In this document: positions 1 to 7,462 of the stretch, piece by piece
Position numbering within the stretch: the first letter of the stretch is position 1
Layout: each line of letters starts with the position of its first letter
Origin: Actinomycetota bacterium
GTDB taxonomy: Bacteria; Actinomycetota; UBA4738; HRBIN12
Direction of reading: 5' to 3'
Assembly: GCA_004366195.1 (NCBI GenBank)
Contig: ML214213.1
Span: 5,727 to 15,352, forward strand
Length of the DNA stretch: 9,626 bases
Translations under genes and position numbers: made by a program
Notes under the pieces: generated by a model
Seen by the model: the letters and a program-made list of their open reading frames with translations, nothing else
Databases searched by the model: none
Told to the model about the DNA's origin: nothing

Positions 1-1
1 C

Positions 2-724
2 CGGAACCGATACATCCCTTTCATGCTCGCAACTCGTCTGTTCCCCCGGTACCGCCGTCGACTCCTCGACTACGTCGGATACCTGGACCGTCTGTACCGA
101 GCCATCGCGGAAGCCGCTGGCGCCACGATCATCGTGGACTCCTCAAAGCACGCATCCTTCGCCTTCCTGCTGCGGCACGTGCCGAGCGTCGATCTCCGGG
201 TGATCCACCTCGTCCGCGATTCGAGGGGCGTGGCTCACTCATGGACGAAGGCGGTCCGCAAGCCCGAGGTGAAGGACCGAACCGAATTCATGCCGCGCTA
301 CCACCCGCTGCGCATGGCCGTCCGGTGGACGCTTTACAACGCCGCATTCCACGTCCTGCGATGGCTCAGGACACCGACGCATTTCGTTCGCTACGAATCG
401 TTCGTGCGCGAGCCGGTCACCAACCTGCAGCGCATCTGCTCTTTCGCTGGCGTCCCCTCGGAAGACCTACCGATCTCTCCCCTAGGGCACCGCCTTGAGC
501 TTCGACCCACGCACTCGGTCGCCGGAAACCCGATGCGCTTCCGCCACGGACCGATCGAGCTCAGGGTCGATGAGGCCTGGCGCACGGAGATGGACCCGCG
601 GATCCGATCGTTCGTGTATACGCTCACATGGCCCCTCATGCGTCGGTACGGGTACGATCGCAACGGGATCGCCGTCGCGCCCCGCTCCGGGTCAGGGCAG
701 GGTCCAGAAGAGGAAGATGCCTGA
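2..724 (+). CDS. Sulfotransferase, C-terminal part (5' end outside window)
   Basis: Transfers sulfate from PAPS to an acceptor, here presumably a sugar of the polysaccharide made by this locus (inferred from context). The frame is open to the window edge, so the Met at 23 is probably internal and the N-terminal 5'-phosphosulfate-binding loop lies upstream. Visible motifs are IIVDSSK (128-148) and LVRDSRGVAHSW (209-244). The second matches the 3'-phosphate-binding strand and helix of PAPS sulfotransferases, with the expected Arg and Ser. Near the C-terminus, HSVAGNPMRF followed by an Asp/Trp-rich stretch and a terminal YGY is a pattern I associate with actinobacterial sulfotransferases. The stop at 722-724 lies one base before the preferred start of the next gene. 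The subtype differs clearly from the second sulfotransferase at 3265-4152, so this is not a recent duplication. The family call is firm; the acceptor is unknown. Confidence 0.85.
   Translation, partial: RNRYIPFMLATRLFPRYRRRLLDYVGYLDRLYRAIAEAAGATIIVDSSKHASFAFLLRHVPSVDLRVIHLVRDSRGVAHSWTKAVRKPEVKDRTEFMPRYHPLRMAVRWTLYNAAFHVLRWLRTPTHFVRYESFVREPVTNLQRICSFAGVPSEDLPISPLGHRLELRPTHSVAGNPMRFRHGPIELRVDEAWRTEMDPRIRSFVYTLTWPLMRRYGYDRNGIAVAPRSGSGQGPEEEDA
706..716 (+). promoter_or_regulatory. Shine-Dalgarno-like purine tract before the polymerase gene
   Basis: The tract AGAAGAGGAAG lies inside the end of the sulfotransferase gene. It can serve either an ATG at 717 (very short spacing, 8-base overlap with the upstream stop) or an ATG at 726 (9-12 base spacing, one base after the stop). 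Neither spacing is ideal, so the start is uncertain by three codons. Confidence 0.5.
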
Positions 725-725
725 C

Positions 726-2018
726 ATGGTCGTCAGCGCAAGGCCCGCGCCTGTCCAGCTACGGAGCATCCCAAAGCCCTCGGACTGGCCCCTCCGCGTC
801 GCCTTCTTGGGCTTCCCGCTGTGGTGGGCGCTCGGGATCGGCGCCTTCATCTGGCCGCTCTTCGCCCTTCCCATGGCGCTCTCGCTGATCCACCGGCGCA
901 CCTTGAGAGCGCCTCGAGGTTTCTGGCTGTGGATCCTCTTCCTACTCTGGGTGGGAGGATCCGCAACCCAGCTGACCGATGTGACGCGCACGATCCCTTG
1001 GACCTACCGCGCCGGCACGTACCTCGCCGCCACGGTCCTGTTCCTCTACATCTATAACGCTCCGCTCGGCGTGCTGCCCGATCGACGGATCCTCAGCATC
1101 ATGGCGATCTTCTGGGGCTACGTCAGCGTGGGTGGACTGCTCGGCGTGCTGGCCCCGCATCTCGAGTTCCGCAGCCTCGCGGAGGTGCTCCTGCCCCGCG
1201 GGATCACAGCCAACGAGTTCGTCTCTGCTCTCGTCCATCCCAGCACAGCCCAGATGTCCACTTTCCTCGGTTACGAGGTCCCACGACCCAAGGCTCCGTT
1301 CGAGTACACGAACGACTGGGGAGCTGTCTTCGCGCTCACCACTCCCCTGGCCTTCGCGGCATGGCCGCTCCTCGCCCGACGCTCGACCAAGACGCTCATG
1401 GCGCTCCTCCTGGCCGCCTCCGTGCTGCCGGTGGTCCTGTCGCTCAACCGAGGACTTTGGCTCAGTCTCGGACTCGGGCTCCTATATGTACTGGGCCGCT
1501 CGATCGTGAACCTTCGCGGACGACCAGGGGTCGGCATGGCGCTGGGCTTCCTGCTCGTGGTGATCCTCTCGGTCTTCACCCCGCTCCGGACCGTGATCGA
1601 GTCTCGTCTCGAGACTCCCCACAGCAATCCTCGCCGGGAGGCCCTCTACGAGGAGGCGATCCGGGGGATCTGGACTTCGCCGATCCTCGGGTTCGGGGCA
1701 CCACGCCCGTCCGAGACCAATCCCAACCTCCCATCCGTCGGGACGCAGGGCCAGCTCTGGCTGGTCCTCTACTCGCAGGGCTTGCCCGGCCTGTTCTTCT
1801 ACGCCGGGTGGCACCTGTCCTCGTATCTGCGAACGCTGCGGCGTCGTAGATGGGTGCCCTTCTGGTGCAACGTCGTCGTGTTCATCGCCATGATCCAGCT
1901 CCCCTTCTACGGTCACCTGGCGGCGCAGCTGCAGGTCATCATGGTTGCCATGGCCCTCGGGCTCCGGCCCCAGGCCGAGGCCCCTGACCGATCAGGCCTG
2001 CAGGAGGACCGGGGATGA
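726..2018 (+). CDS. O-antigen ligase / Wzy-like polysaccharide polymerase
   Basis: Multi-pass membrane protein of about 430 residues, the usual size for the O-antigen ligase/polymerase superfamily. These enzymes join undecaprenyl-linked oligosaccharides, or transfer them to an acceptor, on the outer face of the membrane. Roughly ten to twelve hydrophobic segments are visible. The family signature SLNRGLWLSL starts near residue 239. It is followed by a long extracytoplasmic loop with RREALYEEAIRGI, SPILGFGAP and GTQGQLWLVLYSQG (from residue 339), which is the typical Wzy/WaaL arrangement including an Arg-rich periplasmic-side loop. The frame is open far upstream (to 495), but that part overlaps the sulfotransferase gene, so I start at 726; 717 is an alternative. 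It overlaps the next gene by 4 bases (ATGA). With a flippase and a chain-length kinase downstream, polymerase is likelier than ligase, but sequence alone does not separate the two. Confidence 0.85.
   Translation: MVVSARPAPVQLRSIPKPSDWPLRVAFLGFPLWWALGIGAFIWPLFALPMALSLIHRRTLRAPRGFWLWILFLLWVGGSATQLTDVTRTIPWTYRAGTYLAATVLFLYIYNAPLGVLPDRRILSIMAIFWGYVSVGGLLGVLAPHLEFRSLAEVLLPRGITANEFVSALVHPSTAQMSTFLGYEVPRPKAPFEYTNDWGAVFALTTPLAFAAWPLLARRSTKTLMALLLAASVLPVVLSLNRGLWLSLGLGLLYVLGRSIVNLRGRPGVGMALGFLLVVILSVFTPLRTVIESRLETPHSNPRREALYEEAIRGIWTSPILGFGAPRPSETNPNLPSVGTQGQLWLVLYSQGLPGLFFYAGWHLSSYLRTLRRRRWVPFWCNVVVFIAMIQLPFYGHLAAQLQVIMVAMALGLRPQAEAPDRSGLQEDRG
2002..2007 (+). promoter_or_regulatory. Strong Shine-Dalgarno AGGAGG for the kinase gene
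   Basis: A perfect AGGAGG sits 7 bases before the ATG at 2015, within the last codons of the polymerase gene. With the ATGA overlap it fixes the kinase start and supports translational coupling. Confidence 0.85.
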
Positions 2019-3268
2019 CGACCTCACGCCCCGCGGATACCAGCGAGCTCGAGTGGCTCACATCCGTGCTGTGGCCCCGCACGGATCTCATGCGGGTGTC
2101 CACCGAACCCCAACCTGGCGCCGGCTGGCGCCGCATGGTCACCTACCTCGCCCTGCCGAACGCGCGATACCCTCGCCTCTTGGTCCCCGACCGCCCCGGG
2201 GTGGGCACCGCGCTGACCAGTTATAACGATGCGATGGGGTTCAAAGAGCGGCTACGGAAGGCGTGCGCCGGGATCCTCCTGGATAGCGGGATCGCCCGCC
2301 GCATGATCGGATCCCGGGTCTCCGTCGACGTGCGCCAGCACGCCTCGGACGCGGAACTGGAACACCTCCTCGTAGAGCGCAGGGTCGCAACCGTCCTCGA
2401 GCACCCTGACAGCTTCGCAGCGATCACGTTCGGTTCGCCGCGCCCAACACGTAAGCCGGTGATCCTGCTTCTCGGTCCCACGGGTGAGAAGATCGCGTAC
2501 GTCAAGGTCGCATGGAACGCAGCCACCGCGGAGATGGTGCTGCGGGAGGCGGATACCCTCCGTCGACTGATGGAAGCACGGCCGCGATCGTTCCTGCCTC
2601 CCGAGCCGATCCACGAGGAGACATGGGTCGATCGACGGATCCTGGTGACCAAGGTACTCCCGATCCCCTTCCGACGCTTCAGGCGCCTGCACGCCTGGCC
2701 AGATCCCTCGGTGCTCCTGGAGATCGCCAGTGTGGACGAACAGACCGTTCGGTCGCCGGTTGCTGAGAGCGCCTGGTGGGCGGCGCTCGACGATCGGCTC
2801 TCCCATCCTGACCTATCCTCAGACCTCGGCGCTCTCCTGGAGCTCCTCGATCGACTCCAGCGGTGCCGCGGCGACCTCGTCGTACCCCTCGGTCGATGGC
2901 ACGGAGACTGGGCCCCCTGGAACATGGCCTACCTCGAGGACGGTCGACTCGCCATCTGGGACTGGGAGCGCTCGGCAACCGGGGTGCCGGTAGGGGCGGA
3001 TGCAGCTCACTTCGCGTTCCAGGTCGCTCTGCGTCGGGCGAGCATGGACGGGGTCGCTGCCTATCACCTTGCGCTCGAGCAGCTCAACTCGTATCTGCTG
3101 GCAGCAGGGCTCGATCCGCGCACGAGCGAACCGATCCTCGACCTATACCTCGTCGAACTCGCGCTCCGTTTCGAGACGGCCCGGCGGGCCATGATGCTCC
3201 CCCCCGAGGATCCGGGTGGACGTGCGATTTTCAGGGCAGCCGTCGAGGCGACCCGGAGGCTTCGATGA
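2015..3268 (+). CDS. APH-fold phosphotransferase (sugar or small-molecule kinase) of the polysaccharide locus
   Basis: 417-residue soluble protein of the aminoglycoside phosphotransferase/choline kinase superfamily, which moves phosphate from ATP to a hydroxyl of a small molecule or sugar. The catalytic loop is HGDWAPWN (His296, Asp298, Asn303). The metal-binding Asp is in IWDWE (Asp316). A plausible ATP-binding Lys is in YVKV (Lys164), with a partner Glu at about 178 in LREADTL. About 130 residues precede the kinase lobe and include LALPNARYPRLLVPDRP; I do not recognise this part as a named domain. No signal peptide or membrane segment is seen, so it should act in the cytoplasm. The start is fixed by the 4-base overlap and AGGAGG. 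It overlaps the following sulfotransferase by 4 bases. The context argues against antibiotic resistance and for modification of a polysaccharide precursor or lipid-linked intermediate, but the substrate is unknown. Confidence 0.75.
   Translation: MTTSRPADTSELEWLTSVLWPRTDLMRVSTEPQPGAGWRRMVTYLALPNARYPRLLVPDRPGVGTALTSYNDAMGFKERLRKACAGILLDSGIARRMIGSRVSVDVRQHASDAELEHLLVERRVATVLEHPDSFAAITFGSPRPTRKPVILLLGPTGEKIAYVKVAWNAATAEMVLREADTLRRLMEARPRSFLPPEPIHEETWVDRRILVTKVLPIPFRRFRRLHAWPDPSVLLEIASVDEQTVRSPVAESAWWAALDDRLSHPDLSSDLGALLELLDRLQRCRGDLVVPLGRWHGDWAPWNMAYLEDGRLAIWDWERSATGVPVGADAAHFAFQVALRRASMDGVAAYHLALEQLNSYLLAAGLDPRTSEPILDLYLVELALRFETARRAMMLPPEDPGGRAIFRAAVEATRRLR
3255..3259 (+). promoter_or_regulatory. 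Shine-Dalgarno GGAGG that sets the second sulfotransferase start
   Basis: GGAGG lies 5 bases before the ATG at 3265, and that ATG overlaps the kinase stop as ATGA. The reading frame is open about 400 bases further upstream, so this site is what argues for 3265 over a longer protein. Confidence 0.8.
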
Positions 3269-4152
3269 AACCGGTGCGAACCACCGTGAGCCGCTTGACC
3301 CCGCGTCCGGTACGACGCGTCGTGAAGCTCGCCGTTCGCACGCTGTGGACACTGCCCACAAGTGGATCCCGACTCTGGCCCGACTTCCTCATCATCGGAG
3401 CTCAGCGAGCGGGTACGACGTCGCTGTACCGCTACCTGACGCAGCATCCGGCGGTCCTCCCCATGGTGCTCAGCAAGGGAGCTCACTACTTCGATACCGG
3501 CTTCGACAAGGGGCCCGCCTGGTACCGATCCCATTTCCCGCTCAAGGTACATGCGGAGCTCCTTCGCCACCGACTGGGTACCCGCGTCAAGACCGGGGAG
3601 GGGAGTCCCTACTACGTCTTCCATCCCCTTGCCGCCCACCGCATCGCGCAGACCCTACCTGACGTGAAGCTCATCCTCCTCCTGCGTGATCCGGTAGAGC
3701 GCGCCTACTCCCACTACCAACACGAGGTGGCGCGGGGGTACGAGACGCTGTCGTTCGCGGAAGCCATCGAGGCGGAGGAGGAGCGCCTCGAGGGAGAGGC
3801 CGAGCGCATGGTCACCGATCCCGCCTACCATAGCTTCTCCCACCAACATCACTCGTACGTGGCACGCGGCCGTTACCTGGAGCAGATCCGAAGGTGGCAC
3901 GAGATCTTCCCCCCCGAGCAACTGCTCATCCTGATCGCGGAGGAGTTCTTCGCGGACCCGGCAGCCGCGATGGTGACGGTCCTCGAGTACCTCGACCTGC
4001 CGCCATGGCGCTTCCCCTCCTTCCCGCGGTACAACGCTAGGCAGTACGCCCCCATGGACCCCAGCATCCGCCGGCACCTCACCGACCTGTTCCGACGTCC
4101 CAACGAGGAACTTGCCCGCTATCTCGGGCGGAGCCTGCCCTGGTCGGCATGA
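3265..4152 (+). CDS. PAPS-dependent sulfotransferase (heparan sulfate sulfotransferase-like)
   Basis: Complete 295-residue sulfotransferase of the Sulfotransfer_1/NDST-like type. The 5'-phosphosulfate-binding loop is IIGAQRAGTTSL (residues 43-54), with Arg48 where many homologues have Lys. KGAHYFD (71-77) matches the conserved K-x-x-H-Y/F-F-D element that lines the active site in this group. The 3'-phosphate-binding element is LLLRDPVERAYSHY, with Arg141 and Ser149. The C-terminal part (YLDLPPWRFPSFPRYN) also fits the family. The basic N-terminus (residues 1-38) has no clear membrane span, so the enzyme is probably cytoplasmic and would act on a lipid-linked or nucleotide-activated sugar. Upstream in-frame sequence to 2863 overlaps the kinase gene and is excluded. 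The stop overlaps the flippase start as ATGA. Enzyme class is secure; the acceptor is inferred only to be a glycan. Confidence 0.9.
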   Translation: MKPVRTTVSRLTPRPVRRVVKLAVRTLWTLPTSGSRLWPDFLIIGAQRAGTTSLYRYLTQHPAVLPMVLSKGAHYFDTGFDKGPAWYRSHFPLKVHAELLRHRLGTRVKTGEGSPYYVFHPLAAHRIAQTLPDVKLILLLRDPVERAYSHYQHEVARGYETLSFAEAIEAEEERLEGEAERMVTDPAYHSFSHQHHSYVARGRYLEQIRRWHEIFPPEQLLILIAEEFFADPAAAMVTVLEYLDLPPWRFPSFPRYNARQYAPMDPSIRRHLTDLFRRPNEELARYLGRSLPWSA

Positions 4153-5825
4153 GCGGTGTCGCAGGCGTACCCGATGACGACCTGAACGGTCGGGTCGGCC
4201 CTGGGATCGCGACCGGGGCGCCCGACGATCGTACGCGTGCGGGTCGACACCACCATCTGTCCATGGTGGCCAGGGGCGGGGTCCTGAACCTGGTCGGAGC
4301 GGCCGTCGGAGGCCTGCTGAGCTTCGGGGTCGTCGTGGTCGTGACCCGCGGTCTTGGAGCCCGGGAAGGCGGGGTGTTCTTCGTCAGCGTGGCGCTCTTC
4401 AACCTGCTCGCGAAGACGCTTGAGCTGGGCGCAGACACGGGTGTCATCCGCGCCGTCTCCCGCGACCTCGCTCTGGAAAGAGCCGCCAACACGCGACGGA
4501 CCCTCATCGTCGGGCTCCTGCCGGTCCTCCTCGCTAGCATCGCCACGGGGACCCTCGTCTGGACCTTCTCGAACGAGCTCGCATCGCTCCTCGCACGGAA
4601 CTCGCCACCGGAGGCCTTAGCGCCGCTACTGCGGATCCTCGCAGCTTTCCTTCCGGCGGCGCCGGCCGCCACGGTCCTGCTTGCCGCCACACGCGGATTC
4701 GGGACCATGCTGCCTACGGTGCTTCTCGATCGGCTCGTGAAGCCAGCGATCCAGCCGTTGGCTATCCTTCTGGTGCTCCTCGCCGGCCTGAGCACGAGCG
4801 CCGCGGTCATGGCGTGGGCGGTGCCCGTGGGTTTGACTGCCGTCCTCGCCGCCGCATGGGTCCTCGTCCTCCTCCGCAGGGTCGAGGGGGTCCTCGGCCA
4901 TCGCGGCGGCCCCACGGAGCGTTACGCAACCTTGGCACGGGCCTTCTGGGGCTTCTCGGCCCCCCGGGGATTCGCCGGTCTTTTCCAGGTCGCTATCGCC
5001 TGGGTCGATACGCTGATGATCGGGGCACTCCGGTCGGCACGAGAGGCCGGCATCTACACGGCCGCCACCCGTTATCTCCTCATCACCACCATGGCGACCC
5101 TCGCCATCATCCAAGTGGTGGGGCCAAAGCTCGGCGAGCTCATGGCCCGAGATGAGCGAACCATGGCGAACACCGTTTACCAGGCTGCGACGGGATGGCT
5201 TGTCTTGATCGCGTGGCCAGTGAACCTGACCATCCTCCTGTTCACGCCCGTCCTTCTGTCGCTCTTCGGGGGATCGTTCGGCGAGGGCGGCTCGGCACTC
5301 ATGATCGTCGCCGGGTCGGTGCTGTTCGCGACCGCGGTGGGCCCCGTGGACGTCGTGCTCCTGATGGCCGGCAAGAGCACCTGGAACCTGGTGAACACCG
5401 CGGTGGCCATGCTGCTCAACATCGGGCTCAACCTGGTCCTGATCCCCCGGGTGGGTATCGAGGGCGCAGCCATCGCCTGGGCTGGCAGCATCCTCGCGAA
5501 CAACGTCCTGCCCCTCTTGCAGATCTCGCGTCGGCTCCGCATGCACCCCTTCGGACGCGGAACGATCACGGCGCTCGTCATATCCTCGATCGGGTTCGGT
5601 CTCGTCGGCTCCCTCATCCGTTTGTGGCTGGGCGCGACCCCCGCTGGATTCCTGCTGTTCATCACGATCGCGCCCGTCGTCTACCTCATGCTCCTATGGA
5701 GGTTCCGAGGTGAGCTCGACCTGGGGATCGTCGGGGCCGCCATATGGAGCCGGTCGAGCCAGAGAACCCGCAGCAGGGGGCCAGCAGGCGCCGATCAGCC
5801 GTTGGATCGCGTGGAGGGTCCGTGA
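4149..5825 (+). CDS. Wzx-type oligosaccharide flippase (MOP/MATE superfamily)
   Basis: 558-residue membrane protein with about fourteen hydrophobic segments, as expected for polysaccharide flippases that move undecaprenyl-linked repeat units across the cytoplasmic membrane. Recognisable features include an early span containing LNLVGAAVGGLLSFGVVVVV, then IAWVDTLMIG followed by AREAGIYTAATRY, a common pattern in the middle of these proteins, and later NIGLNLVLIPRVGIEGAAIA. The first 38 residues are hydrophilic and include three consecutive His. A shorter start at 4263 (SMVARGG) would remove them, but that ATG has no visible ribosome site, whereas 4149 is coupled to the sulfotransferase stop by ATGA. 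The Shine-Dalgarno at 4149 is itself weak (GGCGGAG, about 15 bases away), so translation probably relies on coupling. The C-terminal tail is basic and hydrophilic. Confidence 0.85.
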   Translation: MSGVAGVPDDDLNGRVGPGIATGAPDDRTRAGRHHHLSMVARGGVLNLVGAAVGGLLSFGVVVVVTRGLGAREGGVFFVSVALFNLLAKTLELGADTGVIRAVSRDLALERAANTRRTLIVGLLPVLLASIATGTLVWTFSNELASLLARNSPPEALAPLLRILAAFLPAAPAATVLLAATRGFGTMLPTVLLDRLVKPAIQPLAILLVLLAGLSTSAAVMAWAVPVGLTAVLAAAWVLVLLRRVEGVLGHRGGPTERYATLARAFWGFSAPRGFAGLFQVAIAWVDTLMIGALRSAREAGIYTAATRYLLITTMATLAIIQVVGPKLGELMARDERTMANTVYQAATGWLVLIAWPVNLTILLFTPVLLSLFGGSFGEGGSALMIVAGSVLFATAVGPVDVVLLMAGKSTWNLVNTAVAMLLNIGLNLVLIPRVGIEGAAIAWAGSILANNVLPLLQISRRLRMHPFGRGTITALVISSIGFGLVGSLIRLWLGATPAGFLLFITIAPVVYLMLLWRFRGELDLGIVGAAIWSRSSQRTRSRGPAGADQPLDRVEGP

Positions 5826-5892
5826 AGACGGCCGGCGGCCCCCGCCCAGCGCGTATCATGCTCATCACGACGGGAAGGATGGAGATGGACAT

Positions 5893-5899
5893 AGGAAGG
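5893..5899 (+). promoter_or_regulatory. Shine-Dalgarno AGGAAGG favouring the BY-kinase start at 5906
   Basis: AGGAAGG ends 6 bases before the ATG at 5906. A second purine tract, GGGAAGG at 5872-5878, is 6 bases before another in-frame ATG at 5885. The most upstream ATG (5744) has no comparable site. The downstream choices give an N-terminus that begins just before the first membrane segment, as usual in the family. Confidence 0.6.
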
Positions 5900-5905
5900 C
5901 CGCCG

Positions 5906-7462
5906 ATGGCCGCTGAGGACGTCGATCTGACCGAATACCTCGAAGTGCTCCGGCACCAGAGTATCGTCGTGCTGGTATCGACCATCGTGGGCGCGCTCTT
6001 GGGTCTCGTGGTTTCCCTCTTGCAAACGCCCACGTACACTGCCCGTGCGGAAGTACTCTTGCCGCTCCCTGCGGACCTCCCCCTGGGAGCGCGACCGACA
6101 CAGCTGATCAGCGTCGAGACAGAGGCCCGCCTCCTTGCCTCGGCCAACGTGGCAACCCGCGCACGGGAGATCCTGGGAACCACCACTCCCGTGAACCAGA
6201 TGCTCCAGCGACTTTCGGTCGAGACGACACCGGACACCCTCGTGCTCGACGTCGCGTATTCGGATCCCGACGCCGCGGTGGCCGCCGACTCGGCCAACGC
6301 TTTTGCTCAAGCTTACATCGACTACCGGCGCCAGTCCGCCCTCGCCGACATCACGGCCCGGAGGCAGGCCATCGAGCAACAGCTCGACGAGCTGAGGGCG
6401 CAGCAACGCGCTCAGATGAAGATCCTCTCGACGGTAGACCCCGGGTCCCGTCGCTTCGAGGCGGCGCAGGATGCCTTGGATAGGTTGGATGTCCAGGTGA
6501 CGGTCCTCGTTTCCCAGCTGGCCGACCTACCCACAGAGGTGGCGGGGGGGCAGGTCATCCTCCCGGCCTCACCACCCCCGTCGCCTTCCAGTCCGAAGAT
6601 CCCCCTGAACGTGTTGGCGGGGTCTTTCCTCGGCCTCTGCCTGGGGATCGCCGGTGCGTTCGTCCGCGGCCGGAGCGACGATCGAGTGCGCACCCGACGA
6701 GACATCGAGTCGTACCTGCAGGCTCCGCTCCTCGCGTACATCCCGCACGCCGACCACCCCGACGATGGCCTCATACTCGAGGGCGACCCGGGCAGCCCGG
6801 TCGCGGAGGCCTTCAGGGCCGCACGGACGACCATCACGGCCTTCGCCGATCGCGAGGGAGCGCGCGTCCTCGCGATCGTGAGCCCGTTGGAACGCGAGGG
6901 GAAGACGACCACGGCCGCCAATCTCGGAGTTGCCGTCGGGTACGCCGACCGCAAGGTGGCGATCGTCTCCGCCGATCTGCGGCGACCTCGACTCCATCGG
7001 CTGTTCGGGCTCCCGAACGTCCTGGGCCTGACGGACGTACTTCGAGGTGAGGCGCAGCTGTCGGATGTTCTCCTCGAGTCCCGCTCCCCGAACACCTGGG
7101 TGCTTCCGGCTGGCAGCCGACCCAGCCAGCCGTCCGAGGTTCTGCAGTCCCGGAAGTTGCGCGAAACGCTTGAGCAGCTCCGGAAATCGTTCGACATGAT
7201 CGTGCTGGATTGCCCTCCGGTCCTCGGGTTGGCGGACTGCCTCGCGGTGGTCCCCCACGTTGACGCCGTAATCATGGTGGTCGCGGCTGACCGGTCGAGA
7301 CGGCGGGCCATCCGCGAGGCTCAGGAGCAGATCCAGAAGGTCGGCGGGGTCGTGAGGGGGACAGTCCTCAATCAGGTGCGTCGAACCCACAGGTCGCACC
7401 AGCACAGCTACGGCTACTACGCGCCTCCATCCGAGTACCTGGTCCCATCGGATCCCCCCTGA
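5906..7462 (+). CDS. Wzz-domain / bacterial tyrosine kinase fusion (polysaccharide co-polymerase)
   Basis: Controls chain length and export of the polysaccharide by autophosphorylation. At 518 residues it has: a short N-terminal segment (LTEYLEVLRH); membrane span 1 (about 19-39); an extracytoplasmic Wzz region; a proline-rich stretch (SPPPSPSSP, about 222-230); membrane span 2 (about 232-252); and a cytoplasmic BY-kinase domain. Walker A is SPLEREGKTTT (Lys333), where the family usually has PGEGK. Walker A' is IVSADLRRP (Asp357), where the family usually has D-x-D, so Ser355 replaces the first Asp. Walker B is IVLDCPP (Asp435). The C-terminus ends in a tyrosine cluster, YGYYAPPSEY (Tyr502, 504, 505, 511), the normal autophosphorylation tail. 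The frame is open to ATG 5744 inside the flippase gene; ATGs at 5879 and 5885 are also possible. I prefer 5906 on ribosome site and family length. No cognate phosphatase is in the window. Confidence 0.85.
   Translation: MAAEDVDLTEYLEVLRHQSIVVLVSTIVGALLGLVVSLLQTPTYTARAEVLLPLPADLPLGARPTQLISVETEARLLASANVATRAREILGTTTPVNQMLQRLSVETTPDTLVLDVAYSDPDAAVAADSANAFAQAYIDYRRQSALADITARRQAIEQQLDELRAQQRAQMKILSTVDPGSRRFEAAQDALDRLDVQVTVLVSQLADLPTEVAGGQVILPASPPPSPSSPKIPLNVLAGSFLGLCLGIAGAFVRGRSDDRVRTRRDIESYLQAPLLAYIPHADHPDDGLILEGDPGSPVAEAFRAARTTITAFADREGARVLAIVSPLEREGKTTTAANLGVAVGYADRKVAIVSADLRRPRLHRLFGLPNVLGLTDVLRGEAQLSDVLLESRSPNTWVLPAGSRPSQPSEVLQSRKLRETLEQLRKSFDMIVLDCPPVLGLADCLAVVPHVDAVIMVVAADRSRRRAIREAQEQIQKVGGVVRGTVLNQVRRTHRSHQHSYGYYAPPSEYLVPSDPP

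Noticed and set aside
2221..2925. Minus-strand open frame (234 codons) opposite the kinase gene
   Set aside because: Arg/Ser-rich shadow translation; the plus strand has the APH catalytic motifs.
2015..3268. Aminoglycoside resistance gene
   Set aside because: The fold is shared, but the coupling to polysaccharide genes, the long N-terminal extension and lack of resemblance to known resistance subfamilies make a biosynthetic role more likely.
4626..5546. Long minus-strand open frame (306 codons) opposite the flippase gene
   Set aside because: It is the antisense of a clear membrane protein gene, its product is rich in charged residues with no recognisable domain, and such shadows are common in high-GC DNA.
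5836..5860. Possible promoter with a TATCAT box (5854-5859) before the BY-kinase gene
   Set aside because: No acceptable -35 element at the right distance, and a six-base match in this sequence is weak on its own.
6412..7311. Long minus-strand open frame (299 codons) opposite the BY-kinase
   Set aside because: Arg/Ser/Pro-rich low-complexity translation with no motif; the plus strand encodes well-defined Walker motifs over the same bases.
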